The notes: generated from the sequence alone by a model not told the origin. A stretch of DNA of 64,000 nt from an uncultured Carboxylicivirga sp. (GCA_947503525.1 CANNEA010000002.1:1116001-1180000); one strand, 5' to 3'. Shown: positions 17,515-26,865, counted from the first letter of the stretch. Program-made: numbers and translations.

Positions 17515-17958
17515 ATGCCTTTTTTTTCTCTTCGGCCATATTACATGCCCCTTTACATCCTATCATTGAGCAATAGTGATTAATGTCATGTTAATATTTA
17601 GTTAATGGAGTCACCCAGTTTGAATTGTAAAGTGTCTTTAAACTATATTGCCCGTAAATTTGACATTTTGACATGACGAAAGTGTTCGATATCATATTGT
17701 GTACATGATATTATTTAGGTTTTAGCTATCGTTAAAGTTATAACTTTGCATATATAAAGATGTAGATACGTAAGGGTAGAGCATTTTATGCGTCAAAGTT
17801 GAATATTGAATTGCGTTAAGCGTGGAGTATGGTGTTGGTTTGAATCATGCTTGGCAAGAAAATTGACAATCAAAATCATTAATTAAGTAATTGAGATTGG
17901 GTTTTAGTATTTTTGTAAGAAGTCATTCTCATTGTGCATATAAAATAATCGTAAAGAG
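17515..17958. other. Intergenic region upstream of the DsbD-like gene
   Basis: About 440 bp without a gene. Three TAnnTTTG matches face the DsbD-like gene: TAAATTTG at 17655-17662, TAACTTTG at 17741-17748 and TATTTTTG at 17908-17915. None has a perfect -33 partner. The last is the closest to the start codon. No tRNA, riboswitch or small ORF was recognised; an unknown small RNA from one of the upstream elements cannot be excluded. Confidence 0.35.
17908..17915 (+). promoter_or_regulatory. Candidate -7 element of the DsbD-like gene (TATTTTTG)
   Basis: TATTTTTG fits TAnnTTTG and lies 43 bp before the ATG at 17959. No clear -33 TTTG at 19-21 bp upstream was seen, so the call rests on the -7 match and position. 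Confidence 0.35.
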
Positions 17959-19914
17959 ATGAAAAGAACGCTAACTACAGTAGTCCTTTTGATATCCATT
18001 ATGGGTGCAGTATTCGCACAGATGGAGCAACATATTAATTGGAAGTTTTCAACCAAGATGCTTGAAGGTAATAAGGTTGAAGTTATTTGCGAGGCTAGTG
18101 TCGATGAAGGTTGGCATGTGTACTCATCGGATTTGCCAGATAATACAGCAATACCAACTTCTATTGAGATAGAGGAAAGTGATGCCTATGTAGTTGTGGA
18201 AGGTATAGAAGAAATGCCAGCTCCAACAAAGTATTATGATGACTCCTATAAGGCAGAATTAAAGTGGTTTGAAGGAAAGGCTACATTTAAGAAAATTGTG
18301 GAACTTAAGCGAAGTGGAGAAATTGTTATAAAGGGATACATTGAGTCCATGATTTGTAATGACGAAACATGCATGCCTCCTGAAATGGTTGATTTTGAGT
18401 TGACTGTTAATGCAGGTGCTTCTTCGTCGAATGAAATGGCTGCTCAATCTGGTGAAGAGAAGAGTGATAATGAAGAGGATGAATCATACTGGGGAATCTT
18501 TTTATTGGCATTTGGTGGTGGATTAGCCGCTTTATTAACTCCATGTGTGTTTCCAATGATTCCAATGACGGTGAGTTTCTTCACTAAACAAAGTGCCACT
18601 AAAGCAGCCGGAATTAAAAACGCAATAACATACGGAATATCCATTATTGCCATTTATGTTTTCTTAGGGGTGGCAGTATCAGCTATATTTGGAGCTAGTG
18701 CTCTAAATGCTTTATCAACCAATGTATGGTTTAATTTATTTTTCTTTTTGCTTTTGGTTGTATTTGCTGCATCGTTCTTTGGAGCTTTTGAGATCGTGAT
18801 CCCATCATCATGGGTTAATTTCTCAACCAAAAATGAGGAAAAAGGTGGATTCTTGGGGATCTTCTTTATGGCCTTTACCTTAGCTCTTGTGTCGTTTAGT
18901 TGTACTGGACCAATCGTTGGGGCTTTACTAGTAAAAGCTGCCACCGGCGGGTATATGGGACCTATAGTTGGAATGCTTGGATTCTCGAGTGCATTGGCTT
19001 TACCTTTTGCCTTGTTTGCTGCATTCCCGGGATATCTTAATTCACTTCCAAAATCAGGTGGATGGTTGAATTCAGTAAAAGTTATTCTTGGTTTCCTTGA
19101 ATTGGCATTTGCATTTAAATTTCTTTCAATTGCTGATATGACAATGGGGTGGCATATTTTAGAAAGGGAAGTGTTTATTGCCATTTGGATTGCTATATTC
19201 GGAGCAATGGGTTTCTACCTAATGGGAAAAATTCGTTTGCCTCATGATTCACCTATGGATCATACACCAGTGTCTCGTTTCTTAATGGCATTGCTTGTGT
19301 TTAGTTTTACCATATACTTAATTCCTGGATTATGGGGTGCACCTGTAAATCTTATAAGTGGTTTTCCACCTCCGAAGGATTATGCAGAATCACCATTTGG
19401 AGTTGGAGATCAAACACCTATTCAAGGTATTGTGAGTGCATCCGGTGAACACGGCGGAATGCCTGATGGAATGCATTACGGGCCACAAGGTATTCCTGCA
19501 TTTGAAGATTATGATCTTGCTTTGGAGTATTCTAAAAAAGTGAACAAGCCTTTATTGCTTGATTTTACAGGGAAGGGATGTACGAATTGTCGCAAAATGG
19601 AAGACAAGGTGTGGAGTAATGCCGGTATCAAAGGTATGCTAAGTAATGACTTTATTCTTGTGTCATTATATGTTGATACTCGTGAAAAACTCGAAACACC
19701 ATATGTTTCAGAAGTTACAGGTAAAAAAATACGTACAGTTGGTCAGAAATGGGCTGAGTTTCAAATGGAGCGTTATCAGCAGCAAGGGCAACCTTACTAT
19801 GTGATTATTGATGAAAATGAGAAAACCTTAAACACACCGGTAGCTTATGATCCGGATATTGAAAGGTATAAAAACTGGTTAGAAGATGGCTTAAGTAAGT
19901 ACAAGGCCAATTAA
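17959..19914 (+). CDS. DsbD-like thiol:disulfide interchange protein
   Basis: Inner-membrane reductant carrier of 651 residues. Signal peptide (LLISIMGAVFA), then a periplasmic DsbD-alpha-like domain with MICNDETCMPPE, which includes a Cys pair. Next come about eight membrane helices with the redox cysteines in TPCVFPMIP and SFSCTGPIVG. A C-terminal periplasmic thioredoxin-like domain carries GKGCTNCRKME (CxxC). Electrons from cytoplasmic thioredoxin are moved to periplasmic thiols or cytochrome maturation partners. It is single, with its own terminator. Confidence 0.92.
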   Translation: MKRTLTTVVLLISIMGAVFAQMEQHINWKFSTKMLEGNKVEVICEASVDEGWHVYSSDLPDNTAIPTSIEIEESDAYVVVEGIEEMPAPTKYYDDSYKAELKWFEGKATFKKIVELKRSGEIVIKGYIESMICNDETCMPPEMVDFELTVNAGASSSNEMAAQSGEEKSDNEEDESYWGIFLLAFGGGLAALLTPCVFPMIPMTVSFFTKQSATKAAGIKNAITYGISIIAIYVFLGVAVSAIFGASALNALSTNVWFNLFFFLLLVVFAASFFGAFEIVIPSSWVNFSTKNEEKGGFLGIFFMAFTLALVSFSCTGPIVGALLVKAATGGYMGPIVGMLGFSSALALPFALFAAFPGYLNSLPKSGGWLNSVKVILGFLELAFAFKFLSIADMTMGWHILEREVFIAIWIAIFGAMGFYLMGKIRLPHDSPMDHTPVSRFLMALLVFSFTIYLIPGLWGAPVNLISGFPPPKDYAESPFGVGDQTPIQGIVSASGEHGGMPDGMHYGPQGIPAFEDYDLALEYSKKVNKPLLLDFTGKGCTNCRKMEDKVWSNAGIKGMLSNDFILVSLYVDTREKLETPYVSEVTGKKIRTVGQKWAEFQMERYQQQGQPYYVIIDENEKTLNTPVAYDPDIERYKNWLEDGLSKYKAN

Positions 19915-19934
19915 TGATATTAGTGACGTTTTTG

Positions 19935-19970
19935 AAAAGCTCTTTCGTATTGAAAGAGCTTTTTTTATGC
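19935..19970 (+). terminator. Intrinsic terminator after the DsbD-like gene
   Basis: Perfect 12-bp stem (19935-19946 with 19952-19963), loop GTATT, followed by a T tract to about 19966. Confidence 0.85.
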
Positions 19971-20073
19971 TCTATTGTTATTTCGTGTAAGATTTTAGTG
20001 CATTGGTAAAAAATACATTGGGGTCGTTTTATCGGCATACCTAATTGTCTTAGATTTACTTGTTAGTGCTAAA

Positions 20074-21432
20074 ATGTTGTATATGAACCGTTTTTTTACC
20101 CTGATCTATCTGCTTTTGTTCGGCTTGCTTAGCCAGCATGTAAACGCACAAATCGATTTCTCACAACTTGAAGAAGAGCAAATTTACCGCAAAGGAAACA
20201 AGTACAATACATGGGCTGTCACGGTAGGCTATGGCCCTGTGATTTATTACGTCGATGTAATTGACTACACAGTCTTTCCTAAGAATAATTGGAAGTTTGG
20301 TCCAACAGTAATGTTGAGTAAGCAGTTTAATCGACCATGGGGCTTAGATGCTCAGTTTATGATGGCGGATATGTACGGACAAAAGAATGGTCGATATTTT
20401 AGCGGCGATCTTCTTGATTTCTCTTTAAATGTGACATTCGCTATAAATCAATTCGCTATTTTCGGGCCAATCAGCGACCGCTGGAATATCTACGGTAAAC
20501 TTGGCTTTGGCTTGGTTTATTTTCGTAGTCGTCAACAAAGCCAATATGATCGTACAATTGGCGGAGAGCCTGTGGCAAAAGATCAATATCTTCAGGTCAA
20601 ACATGTTTATCCATACATTTCGGGCTACCCTGATCCTCATGGTTGGGAAGCAGATGATTATCTTGCTTTAGGGTATAATAGACGCGGAGGCTTACCGGTT
20701 AATAAAACAAGTAGAAGAAATGAAATTGTTATTCCATGGGGAGTTGGTGCTAAATATCGTATTAATAAAAACTTTGATGTTGGCGTTGAGCTTTTAATGC
20801 GCAGTATGAATGCCGACAACCTGGATGTGAATTTAAGTGGGGCTGATAATGACAGTTACATGTATACGGCTTTTAACCTTACCTATAAAATTGGGAAGAA
20901 GAATAAGCGTCATGCAGCCTGGACATATAAGGATTTTAACATGGAATACAGACGGAAACGTCAGCATGATCCATTGGCCATTAAGTTAGATTCCTTAAGA
21001 TCGGAGATTGAATTTATGGCAGCGAATGATTCAGTTTTGTCGGATACTACAACAATTTATACCGAATCAATTATTTACCAGGAAGGCATTTCTGAATCTG
21101 TATTTTTTGATTTTGACAAGTCGAATATTGATAGGCGATCGCACCGAACACTTGCAAAATTAGCACGTGTAATGAAATTGAATGAGCATATTCGAATACG
21201 AATTGTTGGTTACTGCGATGAAAGAGGATCGGTAGAATATAACCTTAAATTAAGTAATCGCAGATGTAACTCGGTGCTTAATACCTTGGTTAATGACTTT
21301 AAGATACCGGCTGATCGATTCCAGATTGACCCACGAGGCGAGAGCGAGATGCTTTCAGATACCGAGAACCTGAAGCCTCATGGATTGCATTTGGTAAATC
21401 GACGTGTGGATATGTTTGTAATAATTGAATAA
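20074..21432 (+). CDS. OmpA family outer-membrane protein, copy 1
   Basis: Outer-membrane protein of 452 residues. A signal peptide (LIYLLLFGLLSQHVNA) is followed by a beta-strand-rich N-terminal half (roughly 40-290), likely a barrel. A Lys/Arg-rich linker then leads to an OmpA C-terminal peptidoglycan-binding domain: VFFDFDKSNIDRRSHRTLAKLA, IVGYCDERGSVEYNLKLSNRR and VNRRVDMFVI. The Asp and Arg that bind diaminopimelate are kept. A second, related gene starts one base after the stop, so the pair is an operon from a duplication. In the phylum OmpA-domain proteins anchor surface machinery to the wall; the specific role is unknown. Confidence 0.88.
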   Translation: MLYMNRFFTLIYLLLFGLLSQHVNAQIDFSQLEEEQIYRKGNKYNTWAVTVGYGPVIYYVDVIDYTVFPKNNWKFGPTVMLSKQFNRPWGLDAQFMMADMYGQKNGRYFSGDLLDFSLNVTFAINQFAIFGPISDRWNIYGKLGFGLVYFRSRQQSQYDRTIGGEPVAKDQYLQVKHVYPYISGYPDPHGWEADDYLALGYNRRGGLPVNKTSRRNEIVIPWGVGAKYRINKNFDVGVELLMRSMNADNLDVNLSGADNDSYMYTAFNLTYKIGKKNKRHAAWTYKDFNMEYRRKRQHDPLAIKLDSLRSEIEFMAANDSVLSDTTTIYTESIIYQEGISESVFFDFDKSNIDRRSHRTLAKLARVMKLNEHIRIRIVGYCDERGSVEYNLKLSNRRCNSVLNTLVNDFKIPADRFQIDPRGESEMLSDTENLKPHGLHLVNRRVDMFVIIE

Positions 21433-21433
21433 G

Positions 21434-22729
21434 ATGATGAAGGTGTATATAAAAATTACCGCCTTGATGGTCTTGTTACTTCTGCCACTTGGGGCATCAG
21501 GGCAATTTTCAACCGACGATAGAGTGATCTACGAGCATATGCGCTATAGTGCTGAAAAACCTTTTAATACCTGGTCGATTAGTGTTGGTTATGGTCCTTT
21601 GATTATGTACAACGATTTGGGTGATTATACCATTTTTCCAACGCATTGGAATTTTGGTCCAAATATTATGGTTGCGAAACAAGTCTTCCCGGCATGGGCT
21701 TTTGATTTTCAATTCTTATCAGGTAAATATCGAGCAGGAAATTCAAAGTATTATAGTGAAGGTGAATTGTTAGATTTTTCATTAAATAGCAGAACCTATA
21801 TCAACCAACTTCTGGCTCTTCCGGGTCCGATTAATGACAAATGGAACTTCTATTTTAAACTTGGAATAGGATTATCCGCTTTTAGAACGCGAGTGCATTA
21901 TGCCGAAAATGATCAGGTTGTACATTATGGAGATTTTGGACCGGAGAATGCTGATGAAGGGTACATTGTGCTTGGTTACGACAAACATGATCCCTATAAA
22001 AAAACTAATCGAGCCAAAGAATTAATTGTTCCGCTGGGCATTGGTATTCAGTATAGAATCAACAGAAGCTTCGATGTCGGTTTTGAATCAACGATGCGTT
22101 TTTCCTTGGAGGATAAGCTTGATAATATTTTGGTGGGCTCTGAGAATGATAAATACTGGAGCAATAGCATCAGCATATCATATAAAATTGGAAAGAAAAA
22201 TAAGCGACATAGTAAATGGACTTATCGGGGATATGGGATAAATGTATTTGGCGCTCCAAAAAACGATCCGTTGGTTGATGAAATTAGAGTGCTTGAAGAG
22301 GAACTGGCTAAGTATAAAGATGGGAAAGTAATTAAAACAGATTCGATTACTCAAATTCATAATGCAAAGAAAATTTACGGAACAGCTAATTTGGTTACGG
22401 TTTTCTTTGAATATAAAAAGCATAATGAAGTAGAAATGGAAGCTCTTGTTGAATTGGCAACACTGGCATTAAATATGGTCAAGAATAAATCATGGAAGGC
22501 AGACATTCATGGATATGCCAACGATATGGAAAGTGCTGAAGAGAACCTGGAGATAAGCAAAAAACGTTGTGAAAGAGTATTGCAATTTTTTGTTCGTGAC
22601 TTAGGTTTAAGTGAAGATCGATTTAATATTTTACCTCAGGGACAAGAGGATGTCCTTCCAAGTGATTTAGAATCAGCTGGTGGGAAATTAAGCATAAACA
22701 GAAGGGTAGATGTTGTTCTGAAAAAGTAA
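21434..22729 (+). CDS. OmpA family outer-membrane protein, copy 2
   Basis: Paralogue of the preceding gene, 431 residues from the first ATG. The two share FNTWSISVGYGPLIMYNDLGDYTIFP-like sequence at the start of the barrel, IGKKNKRH before the linker, and NRRVDV at the end. The OmpA domain has diverged: ANDMESAEENLEISKKR replaces the usual CDERGS...SNRR, while the Arg of the second motif remains. The gap to copy 1 is one base, so translation is probably coupled. A TTG upstream extends the frame by three residues but overlaps copy 1. Loss of the canonical motif may change wall binding. Confidence 0.85.
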   Translation: MMKVYIKITALMVLLLLPLGASGQFSTDDRVIYEHMRYSAEKPFNTWSISVGYGPLIMYNDLGDYTIFPTHWNFGPNIMVAKQVFPAWAFDFQFLSGKYRAGNSKYYSEGELLDFSLNSRTYINQLLALPGPINDKWNFYFKLGIGLSAFRTRVHYAENDQVVHYGDFGPENADEGYIVLGYDKHDPYKKTNRAKELIVPLGIGIQYRINRSFDVGFESTMRFSLEDKLDNILVGSENDKYWSNSISISYKIGKKNKRHSKWTYRGYGINVFGAPKNDPLVDEIRVLEEELAKYKDGKVIKTDSITQIHNAKKIYGTANLVTVFFEYKKHNEVEMEALVELATLALNMVKNKSWKADIHGYANDMESAEENLEISKKRCERVLQFFVRDLGLSEDRFNILPQGQEDVLPSDLESAGGKLSINRRVDVVLKK

Positions 22730-22750
22730 ATATTACTGAACTTTTATGTA

Positions 22751-22783
22751 AAGGCGGTGTTCTAATAGAGACCGCCTTTGTTG
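22751..22783 (+). terminator. Intrinsic terminator after the OmpA pair
   Basis: Stem AAGGCGGT (22751-22758) with ACCGCCTT (22771-22778), 12-base loop and a short T-rich tail (TTTGTTGTG). Confidence 0.6.
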
Positions 22784-22896
22784 TGTTGTTATCTCAATTG
22801 CATTACCTGTTATATAATTTAATTATTAGCTAACACTAAAGTAAAATAAGTTTTGGCTGATATGCTTAGTTTTAATTAATCTTAAAAACAACGCTT

Positions 22897-23100
22897 ATGA
22901 CTAAGAAAAATGTAGTGTGTTTTTGCGATGGGATTAGCGATAGAGATTTTATCTTCGATGTTTTTTCGGATAAAGGCTTTGTTGCAAATGCAAGTCATTT
23001 TTTGCAATCTGAAGATGCAGTAAAGAATGCTGATGCAGATAAGGGAGTTTTAAAATCAGACTCTCAATTGGATTGCGAAGAGTGTGGTATAAATCTCTAG
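22897..23100 (+). CDS. Small cysteine-containing protein of unknown function
   Basis: A 67-residue ORF with an ATG start and a TAG stop three bases before the DCC-family gene. It holds four cysteines in two pairs: CFC near the N-terminus (residues 8-10) and CEEC at the C-terminus (about 61-64). No family is recognised. The paired cysteines, acidic character and close linkage to a thiol-disulfide protein suggest a redox or metal-binding role, which is inference. It has no signal peptide. The tight spacing and plausible codon usage favour a real gene. Confidence 0.6.
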   Translation: MTKKNVVCFCDGISDRDFIFDVFSDKGFVANASHFLQSEDAVKNADADKGVLKSDSQLDCEECGINL

Positions 23101-23103
23101 CAA

Positions 23104-23502
23104 ATGAATGTTAATACTAAAAAGTATGAATCTGGCTTAATCATCTTGTACGATGGTTGGTGCAGGTTCTGCTCAGGTATTATCGGTTGGATATCACGTA
23201 GTAAGGCAGGTAAGGGTTTAAATTATATGCCTTTACAATATATAGAAGAAAGTGGATTGTTTCAGTCCAAAACAGTCACCTCTCAAATGAGCTTTGAAGA
23301 GATTTGGGTGATTAATAACTCTCAGGTAGTTAAAGGAGTAGATGGAATTTTACTCATTCTTGTTGAAATGGGAGGTGTATATTGGGTTGTCGCGAAAGTC
23401 CTTAGGCTATTCCCAATGTTCATCCTGGATTATTTGTATAAGCTTATCGCCAAAAATCGTTACCGTATTTTTGGTAAGAATAAGCAATGCACAATTCCTT
23501 AA
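23104..23502 (+). CDS. DCC family thiol-disulfide oxidoreductase (DUF393)
   Basis: A 132-residue protein with the family signature DGWCRFCSG (D-x-x-C-x-x-C) directly after ILY, and a hydrophobic C-terminal part. Members of this family are predicted thiol oxidoreductases, with few characterised functions. It begins three bases after the small cysteine protein, probably in one transcript, and its stop overlaps that of the convergent DUF4924 gene by 4 bp. Confidence 0.88.
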   Translation: MNVNTKKYESGLIILYDGWCRFCSGIIGWISRSKAGKGLNYMPLQYIEESGLFQSKTVTSQMSFEEIWVINNSQVVKGVDGILLILVEMGGVYWVVAKVLRLFPMFILDYLYKLIAKNRYRIFGKNKQCTIP

Positions 23503-24041
23503 ATATCTAAATCTCCTTCTTGATCCTTCTTATATTTATTTGCTAAGGTGGCTAGGAATTTGCTGAGAACTTTTACAGCCTGTTCTGTTTGAGTTGATAC
23601 CTCTTGTTGTTTCAGTTTCAGCAAAAAAGTACTATAGATTGCCGTAACGCAAATTTCAATATCATTCGATAGTTTACCGCCGGTTTTTGTGTCAAACTCT
23701 TTAATGGTTGCAGCCACACTATTAAATAGATGTTGATATGCTACCTCGTTGGGAGCTTTCATTAAGCGAAGATGAAGTTGGTGAACATCATTAAGGCTAT
23801 TAATATTAATCTGAAGATGACCTGAAGATTGTTTGTTTTCAAGACGCATCATTTCGGTAAGGTTAGCCCACCAATCTCTAATCTCTAATAACACATCTTC
23901 TGATTGCTTATAGCTGCTGATAATGTATTTGTCAATCTTGGACATGTCAAGATCATTGGCGCGAATCAAATCTTCAATTTGCCACATGTATAATATATAC
24001 TCAATAATATTCTCTTTTTTCTTTTGGCTAGCTATTATCAT
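23499..24041 (-). CDS. DUF4924 family protein
   Basis: A 180-residue protein confined to Bacteroidota, recognisable by its N-terminal KKENIIEYILYMWQIEDLIRAN. The sequence is mostly helical, without a signal peptide or membrane segments, so it is likely cytoplasmic. The function is unknown. It is followed on the minus strand by nothing else and preceded (10 bp) by the S4-domain gene, so it forms the last gene of a pth-S4-DUF4924 run. This association with tRNA/ribosome factors is suggestive only. Confidence 0.8.
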   Translation of the reverse strand: MIIASQKKKENIIEYILYMWQIEDLIRANDLDMSKIDKYIISSYKQSEDVLLEIRDWWANLTEMMRLENKQSSGHLQININSLNDVHQLHLRLMKAPNEVAYQHLFNSVAATIKEFDTKTGGKLSNDIEICVTAIYSTFLLKLKQQEVSTQTEQAVKVLSKFLATLANKYKKDQEGDLDI

Positions 24042-24051
24042 GATGCTTGTA

Positions 24052-24447
24052 TTAATCTATATCCCAATCGCCTTGTTGAAGGCGTTCAATTTCTCTTCTG
24101 TCCTTTTTAGTTGGTCGTCCTAGTCCACGGCTTCTGTTGGTACTACTGGCAAGTTTGGCCAGTTCCAGCATTTCTAGTTGATCATCTGAAGTAATATCCT
24201 TAATGAAATCAGGTGTAAGTTTAGCACCCATTCGTTTTTCAGCAACGGCAAGTACTTTGTATGATCGAGTTATTGGAGGAACACGAATAGCTATAATTTC
24301 ACCTTCCTTGATAAGGCGCGATGATTTTAAAGTCTGCTTGTCAATGGTTACTCGTCCTTTCTTACATGCTTCGGAGGCAATGCTTCGCGTTTTAAACAAG
24401 CGAACAGCCCATAAAAACTTGTCGATTCGTACTCCGTTATTACTCAT
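24052..24447 (-). CDS. S4 RNA-binding domain protein (Hsp15-like)
   Basis: A 131-residue protein with an N-terminal S4 fold: RIDKFLWAVRLFKTRSIASEACKKGRVTID and SRLIKEGEIIAIR. The C-terminal tail is basic (GRPTKKDRREIERLQQGDWD). It resembles Hsp15/HslR, which in Escherichia coli rescues 50S subunits carrying peptidyl-tRNA. Its direct neighbour (zero-base gap) is pth, which hydrolyses free peptidyl-tRNA, so the two may deal with stalled translation products. Confidence 0.9.
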   Translation of the reverse strand: MSNNGVRIDKFLWAVRLFKTRSIASEACKKGRVTIDKQTLKSSRLIKEGEIIAIRVPPITRSYKVLAVAEKRMGAKLTPDFIKDITSDDQLEMLELAKLASSTNRSRGLGRPTKKDRREIERLQQGDWDID

Positions 24448-25011
24448 CTATTTATTGTTGAATTGGTTCATGGCTTGCGATGCTCCAATGGTTCCAAATG
24501 CTTTGATGATGTCAATGGCTAATTTTTTACGATCCTTTAAAGTAGCATTCTCTTCATCACTCCATCGGCCCAACACAAAATCGACTTGTTTGCCTTTTGA
24601 GAATTCATCGCCGATACCAAATCGAAGTCGGCTGTAGCTTCCTGTTGAAAGGGTGCTTTGAATGCTTTTTAGGCCATTGTGTCCAGCATCACCACCTTTT
24701 GTTTTTAATCGTAACGATCCAAAAGGCAATGCTAAATCATCCACAACAATGAGTAGATTAGATACAGGTATTTTTTCTTTCTGTAGCCAATAGTTAACAG
24801 CCCGTCCACTAAGGTTAACAAAGGTGTTTGGCTTTAAAAGAATAAACTGACGCGATTTAAATTTATAAGTGCAAACAGCGCCATACCTTTGGTCCTTAAA
24901 TGTTAAATCATTCTGTTCTGCCAATTCATCAAGAACATCAAATCCAATATTATGTCTTGTGCGGGCATATTCTTCTCCAATATTGCCCAAGCCAACAATA
25001 AGGTATTTCAT
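24448..25011 (-). CDS. pth: Peptidyl-tRNA hydrolase
   Basis: Pth1 family, 187 residues from the ATG at 25011. Signatures are [27 protein letters not shown] (which includes the Asn and catalytic His) and [29 protein letters not shown]. It frees tRNA from peptides released prematurely. The frame extends upstream for 27 residues to a possible earlier start, but that part is unlike Pth. It lies between rplY and the S4-domain gene, and is often linked to rplY in bacteria. Confidence 0.94.
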   Translation of the reverse strand: MKYLIVGLGNIGEEYARTRHNIGFDVLDELAEQNDLTFKDQRYGAVCTYKFKSRQFILLKPNTFVNLSGRAVNYWLQKEKIPVSNLLIVVDDLALPFGSLRLKTKGGDAGHNGLKSIQSTLSTGSYSRLRFGIGDEFSKGKQVDFVLGRWSDEENATLKDRKKLAIDIIKAFGTIGASQAMNQFNNK

Positions 25012-25123
25012 GGTGTAATCTTCCTTCTTGTTATTATTTATTGCAAATAAGGATTTAATAAGCTTAAGCATTGCTAATTCTAATTTGGCCAAATTTACAA
25101 AAATACTATTGCATTAAAACACA

Positions 25124-25151
25124 AAACCTCCATATCGAAATATGGAGGTTT
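25124..25151 (-). terminator. Intrinsic terminator after rplY (minus strand)
   Basis: An 11-bp stem (25124-25134 with 25141-25151, loop TCGAAA). On the minus strand it is followed by a T-rich run, and it lies just after the rplY stop at 25171. Confidence 0.7.
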
Positions 25152-25170
25152 ATATATGGTAAATTTAAAT

Positions 25171-25785
25171 TTACTCTTCTGATGCAGCTTCTTCAGCCGG
25201 AGCTTCTTCTGTCGCTGCAGTTCCTGTTTGTGCTGCACGAGCTGCTCTTGTCAGTCTAACAGCAACTACTACCGCATTTTTAGCATTAGTTAACTCAAGG
25301 TTGTCAAATGATAATGATCCAACCTGAATTGTTTTACCTAAAGTTAGGTTCGTGATATCAATTTTTAATGTATCAGGAAGATGCTTAGCTAAAGCGCGAA
25401 CTTTAAGCTTACGTTTTTCTAATAGAAGTTTACCACCTTCTTTAACACCTTCTGCAAAACCTTGTAATTCTACAGGGATTTCGATATTCACTGGTTTAGT
25501 GTCGTTAATTTGCAAGAAATCAGCATGGATAAGCTGGTCAACTACAGGGTGGAATTGAGAGTCTTGAAGAATACAGTTGTAATCTGCACCATCAATCACT
25601 AATTTCACCAAGTAAATGTTAGGAGTGTAAATTAAATTTCTGAATTCTTTTTCAGGAGCTGAAAAATGAACGACTTCTTTTCCACCGTAAATTACACATG
25701 GAACCTGCTCCTCTTTGCGAAGCTGTTTAGTGGCTTTTTTGCCAAGGTCGGTACGCTTAGTACCTTTAATTTCAATTGTTTGCAT
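25171..25785 (-). CDS. rplY: 50S ribosomal protein L25/general stress protein Ctc
   Basis: Ctc-type L25 of 204 residues, with the N-terminal 5S-rRNA-binding L25 domain (TIEIKGTKRTDLGKKATKQLRKEEQVPCVIYGG) and the extra beta domain of the TL5/Ctc form. A low-complexity Ala/Glu tail (TEEAPAEEAASEE) closes it. The ATG at 25785 is chosen; eight residues of upstream frame are unlike the family. A terminator follows. Downstream neighbour pth is a common partner. Confidence 0.95.
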   Translation of the reverse strand: MQTIEIKGTKRTDLGKKATKQLRKEEQVPCVIYGGKEVVHFSAPEKEFRNLIYTPNIYLVKLVIDGADYNCILQDSQFHPVVDQLIHADFLQINDTKPVNIEIPVELQGFAEGVKEGGKLLLEKRKLKVRALAKHLPDTLKIDITNLTLGKTIQVGSLSFDNLELTNAKNAVVVAVRLTRAARAAQTGTAATEEAPAEEAASEE

Positions 25786-25878
25786 AATTAAATTTTTAGT
25801 GCTACTCAAAATTAAGTACGTTGTGTGGCTTAATTTCCCATCACACGCTTGCTTTAAAGCGGCTGCAAAGATAATGCT

Positions 25879-26817
25879 TTATAGTAAGAATTGGTTACTT
25901 ATTGACTGATAATTATATACTTTTTCAATAGTATCAGCAAAAAGTTGAGCAACTGATAAGACTTTTATTTTACTACTCTCCTTTTTCAGTGGAATAGAAT
26001 CGGTTACATATAATTCTGTAAGCGAAGAATTTTCGATGCGTTCATATGCCGGACCGGAAAGAACTGCATGCGTGGTGAATGCTCGTACGCTTTTAGCACC
26101 AGCTTCCATCATCATGTCGGCGGCTTTAGCCATTGTGCCTGCCGTATCAATCATGTCATCAACGATGATAACATTTTTGCCTTCAACATCACCAATTATT
26201 CTCATTTCATCAACAACATTGGCTTTTGACCTTTGCTTGTGGCAAATTACCATTGGAGTTTCAAGAAACTTTGCATAGGTATTGGCTCTTTTTGTGCCAC
26301 CTACATCAGGCGAAGCAATCACCAAATCTTCAAGGTTCATGTGCTTAATGTGCGGAACAAAAATGGAAGATGCATATAAATGATCAACAGGTATATTGAA
26401 AAAACCTTGGATCTGATCAGCATGAAGATCCATGGTAATTACTCTGTCAACACCAGCAGTCATCAACATATCAGCCACTAATTTAGCGCCTATTGATACT
26501 CTTGGCTGATCTTTACGATCTTGGCGAGCATAGCCAAAGTAGGGCATAACAGCAACAATTTTGTATGCCGATGCTCGCTTTGCTGCATCTACCAACATCA
26601 GTAACTCCATTAAGTTATCAGCTGGCGGAAAAGTAGATTGAATCAAGAATACATGTGAGCCCCGAACTGTTTCTTCGTAAGCTGTAGCAAACTCGCCATC
26701 ACTAAACCTTAAGGTGTTAATACTTCCTAGTTCGCGACCTGAACATAGGCTAATTTTTTCTGCCAGATATCTGGTAGTTGTTCCCGAGAATATCTTTATT
26801 GGAGCTTTCGGTGGCAT
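25879..26817 (-). CDS. prs: Ribose-phosphate pyrophosphokinase
   Basis: PRPP synthetase of 312 residues, making PRPP from ribose-5-phosphate and ATP for nucleotide, histidine and tryptophan synthesis. Visible elements are FSDGEFATAYEETVRGSHVFLIQS, the ATP-binding YFGYARQDRK, the metal-binding ITMDLHADQIQGFF and the PRPP-binding VIIVDDMIDTAGTM. Length is normal. A TACCTTTG -7 element lies upstream. Confidence 0.96.
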   Translation of the reverse strand: MPPKAPIKIFSGTTTRYLAEKISLCSGRELGSINTLRFSDGEFATAYEETVRGSHVFLIQSTFPPADNLMELLMLVDAAKRASAYKIVAVMPYFGYARQDRKDQPRVSIGAKLVADMLMTAGVDRVITMDLHADQIQGFFNIPVDHLYASSIFVPHIKHMNLEDLVIASPDVGGTKRANTYAKFLETPMVICHKQRSKANVVDEMRIIGDVEGKNVIIVDDMIDTAGTMAKAADMMMEAGAKSVRAFTTHAVLSGPAYERIENSSLTELYVTDSIPLKKESSKIKVLSVAQLFADTIEKVYNYQSISNQFLL

Positions 26818-26865
26818 TTAATTTGATGTTTATCAGATTAATTAAATGAATTTAGCATTCTGGCG

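Noticed and set aside
18654-19184. 176-codon frame on the minus strand
   Set aside because: It lies wholly antisense to the membrane part of the DsbD-like gene and is rich in Asn/Lys/Pro with no family pattern; long antisense frames are common opposite such genes.
24203-24637. 144-codon frame on the plus strand
   Set aside because: It spans the opposite strand of the S4 and pth genes, crosses their junction and shows no recognisable domain.
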